Shown here piece after piece: positions 35,875 through 43,755 of a DNA stretch of 64,000 bases. Origin of the DNA: JADLGH01 sp964586675 (GTDB lineage: Bacteria > Desulfobacterota_D > UBA1144 > Nemesobacterales > UBA2774); the NCBI GenBank assembly GCA_964586675.1, contig CAZPHQ010000009.1, positions 27,885 to 91,884 of the forward strand, written 5' to 3'. Positions within the stretch are counted from its first letter, which is position 1, and each line of letters begins with the position of its first letter. The position numbers and the translations under genes are program-made. The notes beneath the pieces are model-generated. The model was given only the letters and a program-made list of their open reading frames with translations. It searched no databases and was not told where the DNA came from.

Positions 35875-35904
35875 GCTACGTCGTAAAACGCACACTACGT
35901 GTGC
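35875..35904. repeat. GCACAC/GTGTGC inverted repeat overlapping the nrdB stop
   Basis: GCTACGTCG and then GCACAC-TAC-GTGTGC (35890-35904). Same unit as at 5567-5598 and 53661-53691. The palindrome covers the last two sense codons and the TAG stop (35895-35897) of nrdB. Confidence 0.6.
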
Positions 35905-36971
35905 TCCTCCCAGGAGAGCATGCCGCTCCTGTATTCGGTGACCCTCGTCTCGAAGAAGTTTTTTTCCTTCCTGAGGTCTATAATCTCGCTCATCCACGGA
36001 AACGGGTTCTGTGAATGGTAGACCTTTTCGAGCCTTATACGCTCGAGCCGCCTGTCGGCGATGTAGCGGACGTACTCACTGACGAGGCCGGAATTAAGCC
36101 CGAGTATCCCCGCCGGGAGACAGTCGCGCGTGTAAGTCATTTCGAGCTCGACCGCTTTTTTGATATTGTCAGTGAGGAGCGCCTTGAACTCATTCGTCCA
36201 TATACCCGGGTTCTCGTCGACGATGTTGTTTATGAGCTCGGTGCCGAAGGCGAGGTGTATGGACTCGTCCCGGAGTATGAACTGGAACTGCTCCCCGAGC
36301 CCGGCCATCTTGTTCTGCCGGAGGAGGGACAGTATCATCGCGAAGCCGGCGTAAAAGAATATGCCCTCCATGATGACGTAGAACCCGACTAGGTCGTGAA
36401 CGAAGCTCCGTATGTTGTCCTCGGTGTTCGTCGTAAAGCCGGGATCGAGGACGTTCTTCGTGAGCCTGACGACGAAATCGTCCTTCTCCTTTATCGTGGG
36501 GTTGTTTATATACATGTTGTAGACCTCGTCTGGGTCGAGGCCGAGCGTGTCGCAGCAGTAGATGAACGTGTCCGTGTGAATGGCCTCCTCGAATGCCTGG
36601 CGGAGTAGATACTGCCTGCACTCGGGGTTCGTGATATGGCGGTAGATCGAGAGCACGATGTTGTTGGCCGTGAGGCTCTCGGCCGTCGAGAAGAAGCCGA
36701 GGTTGTAGATTATCATCCGGCGCTCCTCTTCTGAAAGTGCGGCCTGGTCTTTCCACATCTCGATGTCCTTCTGCATGTTGACCTCGTCGGGCACCCAGTT
36801 GTTCGCGACGCCGACTTTATAATACTCCCGGGCCCACTTGTACTTGATCGGGAGTATCTTGTTCGGGTCCGTGACAGAGCAGTTGATTATGCGCTTGTGG
36901 TCGCCGCCCGCCTTTCCACCGCTTCCGCCGACCTTGCCGTGGCTGCCGTTGCCGTTTTCGTTTATTGACAT
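35895..36971 (-). CDS. nrdB: Ribonucleotide reductase beta subunit, class Ic type
   Basis: Radical-generating subunit, 358 aa. It aligns along its length with the chlamydial R2 protein: PIKYKWAREYYKVGVANNW, NLGFFSTAESLTANNIVL, YLLRQAFEEAIHTDTFIY, DCLPAGILGLN, NPFPWMSEIIDLRKEKNFFETRV. Key residues: Glu98 at the metal position that is Asp in class Ia, Glu129 and His132, and Phe136 where class Ia has the radical Tyr. This is the class Ic pattern, which uses a Mn(IV)/Fe(III) cofactor. I chose ATG 36971, which overlaps the nrdA stop by 10 nt; the open frame extends upstream only as antisense-like sequence inside nrdA. The Gly-rich N-terminus is variable. Confidence 0.95.
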   Translation of the reverse strand: MSINENGNGSHGKVGGSGGKAGGDHKRIINCSVTDPNKILPIKYKWAREYYKVGVANNWVPDEVNMQKDIEMWKDQAALSEEERRMIIYNLGFFSTAESLTANNIVLSIYRHITNPECRQYLLRQAFEEAIHTDTFIYCCDTLGLDPDEVYNMYINNPTIKEKDDFVVRLTKNVLDPGFTTNTEDNIRSFVHDLVGFYVIMEGIFFYAGFAMILSLLRQNKMAGLGEQFQFILRDESIHLAFGTELINNIVDENPGIWTNEFKALLTDNIKKAVELEMTYTRDCLPAGILGLNSGLVSEYVRYIADRRLERIRLEKVYHSQNPFPWMSEIIDLRKEKNFFETRVTEYRSGMLSWEEHT

Positions 36972-39703
36972 GATTCGCATCCCTCCTCGAGGCCGCACGC
37001 GTTTAAGGTTTCGTCCGCCTGCCGGACGGTGCCGGTCGTTATCTGGTCCCTCGCCTCGACGGTGCTCTTCTCGACGCCGGACGCCCCGAGAGAGCGGAGG
37101 TAGTAGGTCGTCTTGAGGCCCGATTTCCAGGCGTAGATATACGTCTCGGAGATGCGCTCGCCGGATAAGGTATCGACGAATATGTTCACCGACTGGCTCT
37201 GGTCGATCCACTTTGACCTGTAGGCGGCGTGGAGTATCACCCACGAGGGGTCGATCTCGAATGCTCCCAGGTATTTTTCGACGAGCTTGTTCGGGAGGTC
37301 CTTCATGCCGACGATACTCCCGTCCGTCTGCTTCAGCTTTTCGAGCATGGACTTGTCCCAGAGGCCGGCTTTCCTGAGGTCGTCTATCAGGAACTGGTTC
37401 ACTATCGTGAACTCGCCGCTCAGATTCGATTTGACGTAGAGGTTCTTGTATATAGGCTCTATCGAAGGGTAGCAACCCGCGATGTTGGCTATCGTCGCCG
37501 TAGGGGCGATAGCCAGGCAGTTAGAATTCCTGAGCCCATGCTTTTTGACCTTCTCACGTAGCGAGCCCCAGTCGAGCCGAGAGTTCATGCTGACTGACGT
37601 CGGCACGCCCCGCTCCTCTTCGAGCATCTTCATCGTGTCGAGCGGAAAGAGGCCCCTGTCCCATTTCGATCCTTCGAACGATGAGTATTTTCCTCGTTCG
37701 AGCGCAAGGTCGGAAGAGGCCGAAATGGCATGCAGGGAAACGGTCTCCATGACGAGGTCTGAAAATTCCACGGCCTCGTCGCTCGCGAAATTGAGGCCGG
37801 CCTGGTAGAGGGCGTCCTGAAACCCCATGACGCCGAGCCCTATGGGGCGGTGAGCGAGGTTAGAGCGGCGGGTCTCTTTCGTCGGGTAGAAGTTGAGGTC
37901 GATGGAGTTATCGAGCATGCGGACCGCCGTTTTTATAGTCTCCGCGAGCGCCGCCTCGTCGAGCGCACCGTCTTTTATATGCAGGGAGAGATTGACCGAG
38001 CCGAGGTTACAGACGGCGAACTCGTCACGCGAGGTGTTGAGCGTTATCTCCGTGCAGAGGTTCGAGCTGTTGACGACGCCCTCGTGGTCCTGCGGCGAGC
38101 GGATGTTACACGGGTCTTTGAACGTGAGCCACGGGTGGCCCGTTTCGTAGAGCATCGTTATGATCTTCCGCCAGAGCTTCTGCGCGGGGACACGCTTTGA
38201 GAGGCGTATCTCGCCCCTGTCGGCCGCGCGCTCGTATTCTTCATAACGGCGCGCGAACACCTTTCCGTAGAGGCTGTGAAGGTCGGGCGTTTCGTTCGGG
38301 GAGAAGAAAGTCCAGTCGCCCCTTTCGATGACGCGCTTCACGAAAAGATCGGGCACCCACGCCGCGATGTTGAGGTCGTGCGTACGCCGCCTCTCGTCTC
38401 CCGTGTTCTTTCTTAGCTCGATGAAGTCCTCGAAGTCGTAGTGCCACGCTTCGAGGTAGGCGCACGTCGCGCCCCGCCGCTTCCCGCTCCGGTTTATGGC
38501 GGAGGTCGTCGAGTCCAGTATCTTGAGGAACGGGATCACACCCTGGCTGTTGACGTTAGTGCTTCGTATCATCGCGCCCGTGCCGCGTATCGTCGTCCAG
38601 TCTATGCCTATGCCGCCCGACCACTTCGCGAGCTGTGCGACGTCGCCCATCGTCTTGAAGATGTTGTCGAGCTCGTCGGAGCAGGTGAGAAGATAGCACG
38701 AGCTCATCTGGGAATTGACCGTGCCCGAGTGGAACAGGGTAGGGGTCGAGGGGACGTATCTCATCGCCGAGATGGCGTCGTAGAACTCTATCGCCTTACG
38801 TTCTTTGTCCTCTTCGTTGAGTGCGAGGCCCATGGCGACGCGCATCCAGAAATACTGCGGGACCTCCAGGATGTTCTGGTCGTAATCCTTCATGAGATAG
38901 CGGTCGTAGAGGGTCTGGAGGCCGAGGTATTTAAGCAGGCCGTCGCGCGAGGCGTCGAGCGCGCGGGATATGGCGTCGAGGTCGTAACCCGCAAGCCCCT
39001 CGGAATACCGGCCTTCCGCGACTCCCCTGGCGATGCTCTTCCTGAACGTCTCGCGGTATGCGGCCTCGAAGCCGTCCTCGTATTCATAGCGGCCGATGAC
39101 GTCTTTGTAGAGGTCGTTGAGCAGTACGCGCGCGGCGAGGTAGGAATACGTCAAATCCGTCTCTATGCGGGAGCGGCACACCATCACGACCGCCTGGTTT
39201 ATGTCCCTCGTCGTAATGCCGTCGTACATCAGCGATTTGGCCTCGTCTATGATCTCGTCGACCATCGCCGGCTCTTCGGCCCCGCTGCAGCACGACCTAA
39301 TGAACCTCTCTATCTCGTATGCGTTAAACGGCTTCACCGCGCCGCTCCTCTTGCGGACGCTGATGAGCCCCTTGTTGACCTTGTCGATAAGCTCGCGCTT
39401 CTTGTCGAGACGCTTCTTTTTGTGGTCCTCGCGGTAGAGGATGTATGCGGTCGCTACTCGGACGTATCCGCGATCCGCGATCTTCTGCTCGACGAGGTCC
39501 TGTATGTTTTCGACGCCGGGAACTCTCTCGGCGAAGAGCGCCTCGAGATCTTCGAGCACGTCGTCGGTGATGGACCTCATCAGCTTTTCGTCCGACTTGC
39601 CTAGGGTCGCGGCGAAAGCCTTCGATATGGCGGCCTCGATGCGCACCCTGTCGAACTCGACTATGCGCCCGTCCCGCTTCTTGATTAGATTGATATTGCC
39701 CAT
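36962..39703 (-). CDS. nrdA: Ribonucleotide reductase alpha subunit, class I
   Basis: Catalytic subunit, 913 aa, reduces ribonucleoside diphosphates. Two ATP-cone domains are visible at the N-terminus (NLIKKRDGRIVEFDRVRIE and ISVRKRSGAVKPFNAYEIE), the allosteric activity sites. The catalytic barrel has SQMSSCYLLTC (redox Cys), EITLNTSRDEFAVCNLGSVNLS (radical Cys) and the C-terminal tail CGLEEGCESCQ, whose Cys pair reduces the active site. AAGGAGGGATT precedes ATG 39703. It forms an operon with nrdB and lies downstream of a cobalamin riboswitch. Confidence 0.97.
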   Translation of the reverse strand: MGNINLIKKRDGRIVEFDRVRIEAAISKAFAATLGKSDEKLMRSITDDVLEDLEALFAERVPGVENIQDLVEQKIADRGYVRVATAYILYREDHKKKRLDKKRELIDKVNKGLISVRKRSGAVKPFNAYEIERFIRSCCSGAEEPAMVDEIIDEAKSLMYDGITTRDINQAVVMVCRSRIETDLTYSYLAARVLLNDLYKDVIGRYEYEDGFEAAYRETFRKSIARGVAEGRYSEGLAGYDLDAISRALDASRDGLLKYLGLQTLYDRYLMKDYDQNILEVPQYFWMRVAMGLALNEEDKERKAIEFYDAISAMRYVPSTPTLFHSGTVNSQMSSCYLLTCSDELDNIFKTMGDVAQLAKWSGGIGIDWTTIRGTGAMIRSTNVNSQGVIPFLKILDSTTSAINRSGKRRGATCAYLEAWHYDFEDFIELRKNTGDERRRTHDLNIAAWVPDLFVKRVIERGDWTFFSPNETPDLHSLYGKVFARRYEEYERAADRGEIRLSKRVPAQKLWRKIITMLYETGHPWLTFKDPCNIRSPQDHEGVVNSSNLCTEITLNTSRDEFAVCNLGSVNLSLHIKDGALDEAALAETIKTAVRMLDNSIDLNFYPTKETRRSNLAHRPIGLGVMGFQDALYQAGLNFASDEAVEFSDLVMETVSLHAISASSDLALERGKYSSFEGSKWDRGLFPLDTMKMLEEERGVPTSVSMNSRLDWGSLREKVKKHGLRNSNCLAIAPTATIANIAGCYPSIEPIYKNLYVKSNLSGEFTIVNQFLIDDLRKAGLWDKSMLEKLKQTDGSIVGMKDLPNKLVEKYLGAFEIDPSWVILHAAYRSKWIDQSQSVNIFVDTLSGERISETYIYAWKSGLKTTYYLRSLGASGVEKSTVEARDQITTGTVRQADETLNACGLEEGCESCQ

Positions 39704-39871
39704 AATCCCTCCTTGCTGCGCCTCTGGGTGGCGCGTTGAATTTCAGGTTCGGGGGCGGCCGGCGATAAAATTAGCCGCGGACAGGGGGCGACGCGAGGAA
39801 CCGTGAAACGGAACAGTCCCCTCTGTGGCCTTTTTTCAGTTCTGAAAGTGAGCTTGCTGTGTGAACAGACA

Positions 39872-39911
39872 CGAGGCTCCCCCTGCAATACATCTCACAG
39901 GGCTCCCCTCG
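39872..39911 (-). promoter_or_regulatory. Hairpin with symmetric internal loop in the nrdA leader
   Basis: On the minus strand CGAGG, GGAG, CCCTG, loop of 12 nt, CAGGG, GGAG, CCTCG: two 5-bp helices separated by a symmetric GGAG/GGAG internal loop that could form tandem G-A pairs. It lies between the riboswitch and nrdA. Confidence 0.5.
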
Positions 39912-39964
39912 CATATATGGATAATATTTCGGCGAGACTGTTGTGTCCGTTACCAATTCGCGAG

Positions 39965-40090
39965 TAACCGAACACGGGAAGATCTGGCTTATGCAGGAGA
40001 TAAAGCCCCTGCAATCACAGTTGCGCGACAGCGCGGGATTCTAACCCGCTTCCTCCCTGTGGATTAATTTAAATTATCACAAAGAACCCG
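39965..40090 (-). ncRNA. Cobalamin riboswitch upstream of nrdAB
   Basis: Read on the minus strand the leader has GGGTTCTTTGTG pairing with CACAGGGAGGAA (P2), GCGGGTTAGAATCCCGC, then GCTGTCGCGCAACTGTGA, matching the conserved GCTGCCCCCGCAACTGTAA, a TGCAGG/CCTGCA stem and the B12 box AAGCCAGATCTTCC. CGGG (40090-40087) can pair with CCCG (39978-39975) as P1. It lacks the long peripheral arm, like the shorter class of B12 riboswitches. No terminator hairpin with U-tract follows, so control may be translational, or through the 39872-39911 hairpin. nrdA starts about 260 nt further on. Confidence 0.85.
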
Positions 40091-40129
40091 CTATATCAAG
40101 ACGGCGGTTAAGGACAATGAGGAAAAGAA

Positions 40130-40160
40130 GGCTCCCGGAAAAGCCGGGCCGGGAGCCTCT
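40130..40160. terminator. Terminator between the IPTL-CTERM gene and the riboswitch
   Basis: GGCTCCCGG at 40130-40138 and CCGGGAGCC at 40149-40157 form a 9-bp stem. Minus strand continues TTCTTTTCC, plus strand TCTTTTATAAT, so it can work both ways; it should end transcription of the gene at 40173-40685 before the riboswitch. Confidence 0.8.
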
Positions 40161-40172
40161 TTTATAATCCGA

Positions 40173-40685
40173 TTAAACGCCGGCGGTCTTCCGCCTCCTC
40201 AAGACGTAAAACGCTCCGGCAAGCCCGAGCCCGGCCGCCGCGGCGAGCATGCCCCATTCCGAAAGTGTGGGAATCGGCCTGATAGAGATGCTTTCGGGCG
40301 CGTTGATGAAGGTGCAGGTGCCGCTGCCGCCCGGAGCCGGGCACTCGACGAATATGCCGCCCCGAATTGGCGTGATCTCGAGCCCGCTGACTCCACAATC
40401 AACGTCGGCCAGCACCCAGTCTGGCAAAGCGACCTCGACTACTCGCAAGTCGTTCGTGGGATCGAGAGGCAGAAAAGCGCATTCCGATCCGGCAACCAGA
40501 TCGAATTCAAAAATGTCGCCGGGCCTTTGGCCAGTGAATGTGAAAACAGTGTCTCCAGCGCCCGGGGCCGATTTGCATATCGATATACTGCAGCTCTGGG
40601 CCCGGGCTTCATCTCCCGGTGAAGGAATGAACAGGAAAGCAGATACGGCAAGTACGAACAAAAGGGTAGGTGTCAGGGATCTCAT
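40173..40685 (-). CDS. IPTL-CTERM exported protein
   Basis: Protein of 170 aa: signal peptide (MRSLTPTLLFVLAVSAFLFI), a beta-rich domain with paired Cys (SCSISICKSAPGAGDTVFTFTG, VDCGVSGLEITPI, CPAPGGSGTCTFIN) and the sorting tail IPTLSEWGMLAAAAGLGLAGAF ending in RRRKT. It should be exported and processed by an exosortase-type enzyme. The N-domain resembles prealbumin-like or DUF11-type surface modules, but I cannot name a family. ATG 40685 follows GGAGGATGTT; the upstream Met six codons earlier covers that Shine-Dalgarno. Confidence 0.8.
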   Translation of the reverse strand: MRSLTPTLLFVLAVSAFLFIPSPGDEARAQSCSISICKSAPGAGDTVFTFTGQRPGDIFEFDLVAGSECAFLPLDPTNDLRVVEVALPDWVLADVDCGVSGLEITPIRGGIFVECPAPGGSGTCTFINAPESISIRPIPTLSEWGMLAAAAGLGLAGAFYVLRRRKTAGV

Positions 40686-40896
40686 AACATCCTCCAGATT
40701 CATGTATTAATGAGATTATGAGATATTTACGGCAGGATTTCAATGGACTCAAGCGGGTCTGTCATTCAGGGCGCATCGATCCTCCGCATCCGCCGCTCCC
40801 GGAGAATAGCCGGGCATGATTAATACGCCTCCTTGTTACGGTATAATGGCATAGGCGGGGGCGCATAAAGGCCGGCGAAGACGCGGAGGAAATCAC

Positions 40897-42276
40897 ATGA
40901 CGAAAAGATACGACGCGGTAATAATCGGGACAGGACAGGCAGGGCCGCCGCTCGCGGAAAGACTCTCCGCGGCAGGGATGAAGGTCGCGATACTCGAACG
41001 GGAGCTCTTCGGCGGGACATGCGTCAACACGGGCTGCACGCCGACGAAAACGCTCATCGCATCGGCACGCGCGGCGCACGTCGCAAGGACGGCCGGAAAA
41101 TACGGGGCAATAGTAAGCGGCGACGTGAGCGTCGACATGAAGAAGGTCAAAGCCAGAAAGGACGAGGTCGCCGGCGCTTCCGAGAAGGGCATCGAGGACT
41201 GGCTCGCCGGCATGAAGAACGTGACTGTCTATAAGGGACACGGGCGGTTCGAATCGCCGCGCACTGTGAGCGTGAACGGTGAGCTCCTCGAAGCCGACAA
41301 GATATTCGTGAACACGGGCGGAAGGGCGTTCGTCCCCCCGGGCGGGGAGGAAGACGGGACGCCGTGCTTCACCAACTCCTCGATAATGCATGTCGATTTT
41401 TTGCCGAAGCATCTTATCGTTATAGGCGGGAGCTACGTCGGCCTCGAATTCGCGCAGATGTACAGGCGGTTCGGGAGCGAGGTGACTGTTATCGAGAAGG
41501 GAGCGCGGCTCGCGGGACGGGAGGACGAGGACGTTTCCGAGGCCCTCAGGATAATAATGGAGAAGGAGGGGGTTAACGTCGTCACGGGCGCTAACTGCAT
41601 CTACGCCCGGAAGCACCCCGAGGGCGCGGAGGTGGTGACGGAATGCGAGACGGGGGAGGAGACTGTCGCGGGCTCGCATGTCCTCTGGGCTGTCGGGCGC
41701 GTTCCCAACACCGACGACCTCGGGCTCGAAAAGGCGGGAGTCGCCACCGACAAAAGGGGGTTCATTATCGTTGACGACCATCTCCGGACGAACGTTCCGG
41801 GGATATGGGCGCTGGGGGATTGCAACGGCAAGGGCGCGTTCACACATACGAGCTATAACGACTTCGAGATCGTCGCCGCCAACCTGCTCGACGGCGACGA
41901 CAGGAAGGTGAGCGACAGGATAACCGCCTACGCCCTCTATACCGACCCGCCCCTCGGCCGTGCGGGCATGACGGAGAAAGAAGTCAGGGAATCCGGGAGA
42001 AAGGCGCTCGTGGGGAAGAGGGCGATGGAGCGCGTCAGCCGCGCGAGGGAGCGCGGGGAGACGGACGGGTTCATAAAGGTTCTCGCCGACGCCGGCACAG
42101 GGGAGATACTCGGCGCGGCAATCATCGGCATAGAGGGCGACGAGACCGTACACTCGATACTCGACGTCATGTATGCGAAAAAACCCTACAGCGTTATACA
42201 AAGGGCCGTTCACATTCACCCGACGGTATCGGAGCTCATACCGACGTTATTCGGCGAAATGAAGCCCCTCGACTGA
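40897..42276 (+). CDS. Class I pyridine nucleotide-disulfide oxidoreductase (MerA/Lpd-like)
   Basis: FAD flavoprotein, 459 aa. FAD site IIGTGQAGPPLAERL (9-23), redox-active pair Cys42-Cys47 in GGTCVNTGCTPTKT, NADP/NAD site VIGGSYVGLEFAQMYRRFG, second FAD segment GIWALGDCNGKGAFTHTS and the C-terminal dimer motif HIHPTVSELIPTL with the His/Glu catalytic pair. The sequence resembles mercuric reductase-like proteins of unknown substrate (GTGQAGPPLA start) more than true dihydrolipoamide dehydrogenase. There is no N-terminal heavy-metal domain and no C-terminal CC pair, so mercury reduction is unlikely. AAGACGCGGAGG lies just upstream of ATG 40897. Confidence 0.93.
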   Translation: MTKRYDAVIIGTGQAGPPLAERLSAAGMKVAILERELFGGTCVNTGCTPTKTLIASARAAHVARTAGKYGAIVSGDVSVDMKKVKARKDEVAGASEKGIEDWLAGMKNVTVYKGHGRFESPRTVSVNGELLEADKIFVNTGGRAFVPPGGEEDGTPCFTNSSIMHVDFLPKHLIVIGGSYVGLEFAQMYRRFGSEVTVIEKGARLAGREDEDVSEALRIIMEKEGVNVVTGANCIYARKHPEGAEVVTECETGEETVAGSHVLWAVGRVPNTDDLGLEKAGVATDKRGFIIVDDHLRTNVPGIWALGDCNGKGAFTHTSYNDFEIVAANLLDGDDRKVSDRITAYALYTDPPLGRAGMTEKEVRESGRKALVGKRAMERVSRARERGETDGFIKVLADAGTGEILGAAIIGIEGDETVHSILDVMYAKKPYSVIQRAVHIHPTVSELIPTLFGEMKPLD

Positions 42277-42340
42277 GCCGCCGCCGGGGCGTCTGAATCC
42301 AAAATCTGTTATATTTAATCCAAGACCTGAGAGGTGTCTT

Positions 42341-42940
42341 ATGATAGAAGAGCTCCAGAAAAGGATTGAAGAGCAGAGGATGCTGATGGCGGGCATTTGC
42401 TGCCCCGCGCGGAATATCAACACGGCGACGCTGGAGAGCGTCCTCAGCCTCGGCATCGAGATAGCGCGCGAGGGAAGGGAGGGGCGAAAGATCGGGACGA
42501 TGTTCATAATCTCGGATACCGAGGAGACGCTCAAGCACTCGCGCCCCCTGATACTCGATCCGCTCTACGGACATCCCGATTCGATGAAGAGGGCGGAAGA
42601 CCCGAACATGCGCGAGACAGTCAAGGAGCTGGCCCAGATGGACGGGGCTTTTATCGTATCCGACGACGGCATCTTCGTTTCGGCCTGCAGGTACATTTTC
42701 CCGACGTCCGAGAACATCGACCTCCCCCTCGGTTTCGGGAGCAGGCATTTAGCGGGAGCTTCCATAACCAAAAGAACGAACTCCGTGGCCGTAGTCGTTT
42801 CGGAGAGTTCCATGGTGAGGGTCTTTGACAACGGCAAAGTTGTAGGCGAAATTATCCCCGAGCTGTGGTTCCTCCGGGAATACTCGTCGGGCGGCAATTT
42901 CACGCTGGCGAGCGCGTCGGGCGGCACCGTGGTGTCTTAA
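42341..42940 (+). CDS. Diadenylate cyclase-like DAC (DisA_N) domain protein
   Basis: 199 aa, almost entirely a DAC domain, the c-di-AMP synthase fold. Motifs: GTMFIISDTEETLKHS, Asp101-Gly-Ala (MDGAFIVSDDGIFVSACRYI), and the second active-site motif, which reads GSRHLAGASITKRTNSVAVVVSES. The canonical form is RHR; here residue 137 is Leu. A short N-terminal helix replaces the membrane helices or DNA-binding region of DacA and DisA. GAGAGGTG precedes ATG 42341. A metallophosphoesterase gene starts 13 nt after the stop, so they probably share an mRNA. Confidence 0.85.
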   Translation: MIEELQKRIEEQRMLMAGICCPARNINTATLESVLSLGIEIAREGREGRKIGTMFIISDTEETLKHSRPLILDPLYGHPDSMKRAEDPNMRETVKELAQMDGAFIVSDDGIFVSACRYIFPTSENIDLPLGFGSRHLAGASITKRTNSVAVVVSESSMVRVFDNGKVVGEIIPELWFLREYSSGGNFTLASASGGTVVS

Positions 42941-42952
42941 AGGCGAGGCTGG

Positions 42953-43609
42953 ATGATAATAGTTTTTATAGTAGACATTCACGGCAACTCCGCGCCGATA
43001 GACCTGCTCAGGGACCAGCTGTCCTCGGCCGACCTCGTACTCATCGGGGGCGACATAACGCACTTCGGCGGAGAGGACAAGGCGCGCGAGGTCATGGACA
43101 AGGTCAGGTGGTATAACCAGAACGTCCTCGCCGTCACGGGGAACTGCGATACGAAGGAAGTAGACGACTATCTTTACCGCGAGAACATAAACCTCCACGC
43201 GAGGGGCTTCAGGCGGAACGGCCTGTGCATAGTAGGCGCGGGAGGCTCCCTCCCGGCCCCGAGCCCGACGCCGAACGTTTATTCCGAAGAAGAATACGAG
43301 GCCATCTTCGAAAGAAGTCTCGAGGACTGCGACATGACGGTGCCGATGGTGCTCGTATCGCACCAGCCGCCCATAGGCACGCTTAACGATACCCTCTCCA
43401 GCGGGGCCCACGTCGGGAGCGCGGCCGTGAGAACCTTCATCGAGCAGTACCATCCGCTAGTCTGCTTCACGGGGCACATCCACGAGGCCCCGGGCATAGA
43501 CAAGATAGCCGGGAGCAAGATCGTAAATCCCGGCCCCTTCGGGACTCGCTCCTACGCATATCTCGACGTTACAGATACCGTCCGTACGCTCGAAATAAGG
43601 AAGTTCTGA
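42953..43609 (+). CDS. Calcineurin-like metallophosphoesterase
   Basis: 218 aa with the metal-site series VDIHGN, GGDITHFGG, TGNCD (a GNH/C variant), VSHQPP and GHIHEAPG. The GNH position reads GNC-D, as in YfcE/MJ0936-type phosphodiesterases. Located 13 nt downstream of the DAC-domain gene, it may act on a nucleotide substrate; degradation of c-di-AMP or its product pApA is a guess from context only. No signal peptide, so cytosolic. Confidence 0.9.
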   Translation: MIIVFIVDIHGNSAPIDLLRDQLSSADLVLIGGDITHFGGEDKAREVMDKVRWYNQNVLAVTGNCDTKEVDDYLYRENINLHARGFRRNGLCIVGAGGSLPAPSPTPNVYSEEEYEAIFERSLEDCDMTVPMVLVSHQPPIGTLNDTLSSGAHVGSAAVRTFIEQYHPLVCFTGHIHEAPGIDKIAGSKIVNPGPFGTRSYAYLDVTDTVRTLEIRKF

Positions 43610-43755
43610 GGAGCCGCGTTCGATTTTCCGAATGCATCACGGGCTCGTATATTTTCAAACGCCGTTCGTGTATATTACTCTTTTTCGGAAGCTTTACTCT
43701 GTGAAGACCCGCCAAAGGGGTTTAATCGACATCATACCGGGGAGGTATTGTAGTA

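Noticed and set aside
36972..37475. N-terminal extension of NrdB giving a 526-aa protein
   Set aside because: It lies entirely within nrdA in another frame, is Arg-rich antisense-like sequence and is not part of R2 proteins; the ATG at 36971 gives the family N-terminus.
40071..40099. TTGATA/GATAAT promoter upstream of nrdA
   Set aside because: These bases form P1/P2 of the cobalamin riboswitch, so transcription must start earlier; spacing is also only 15 nt.
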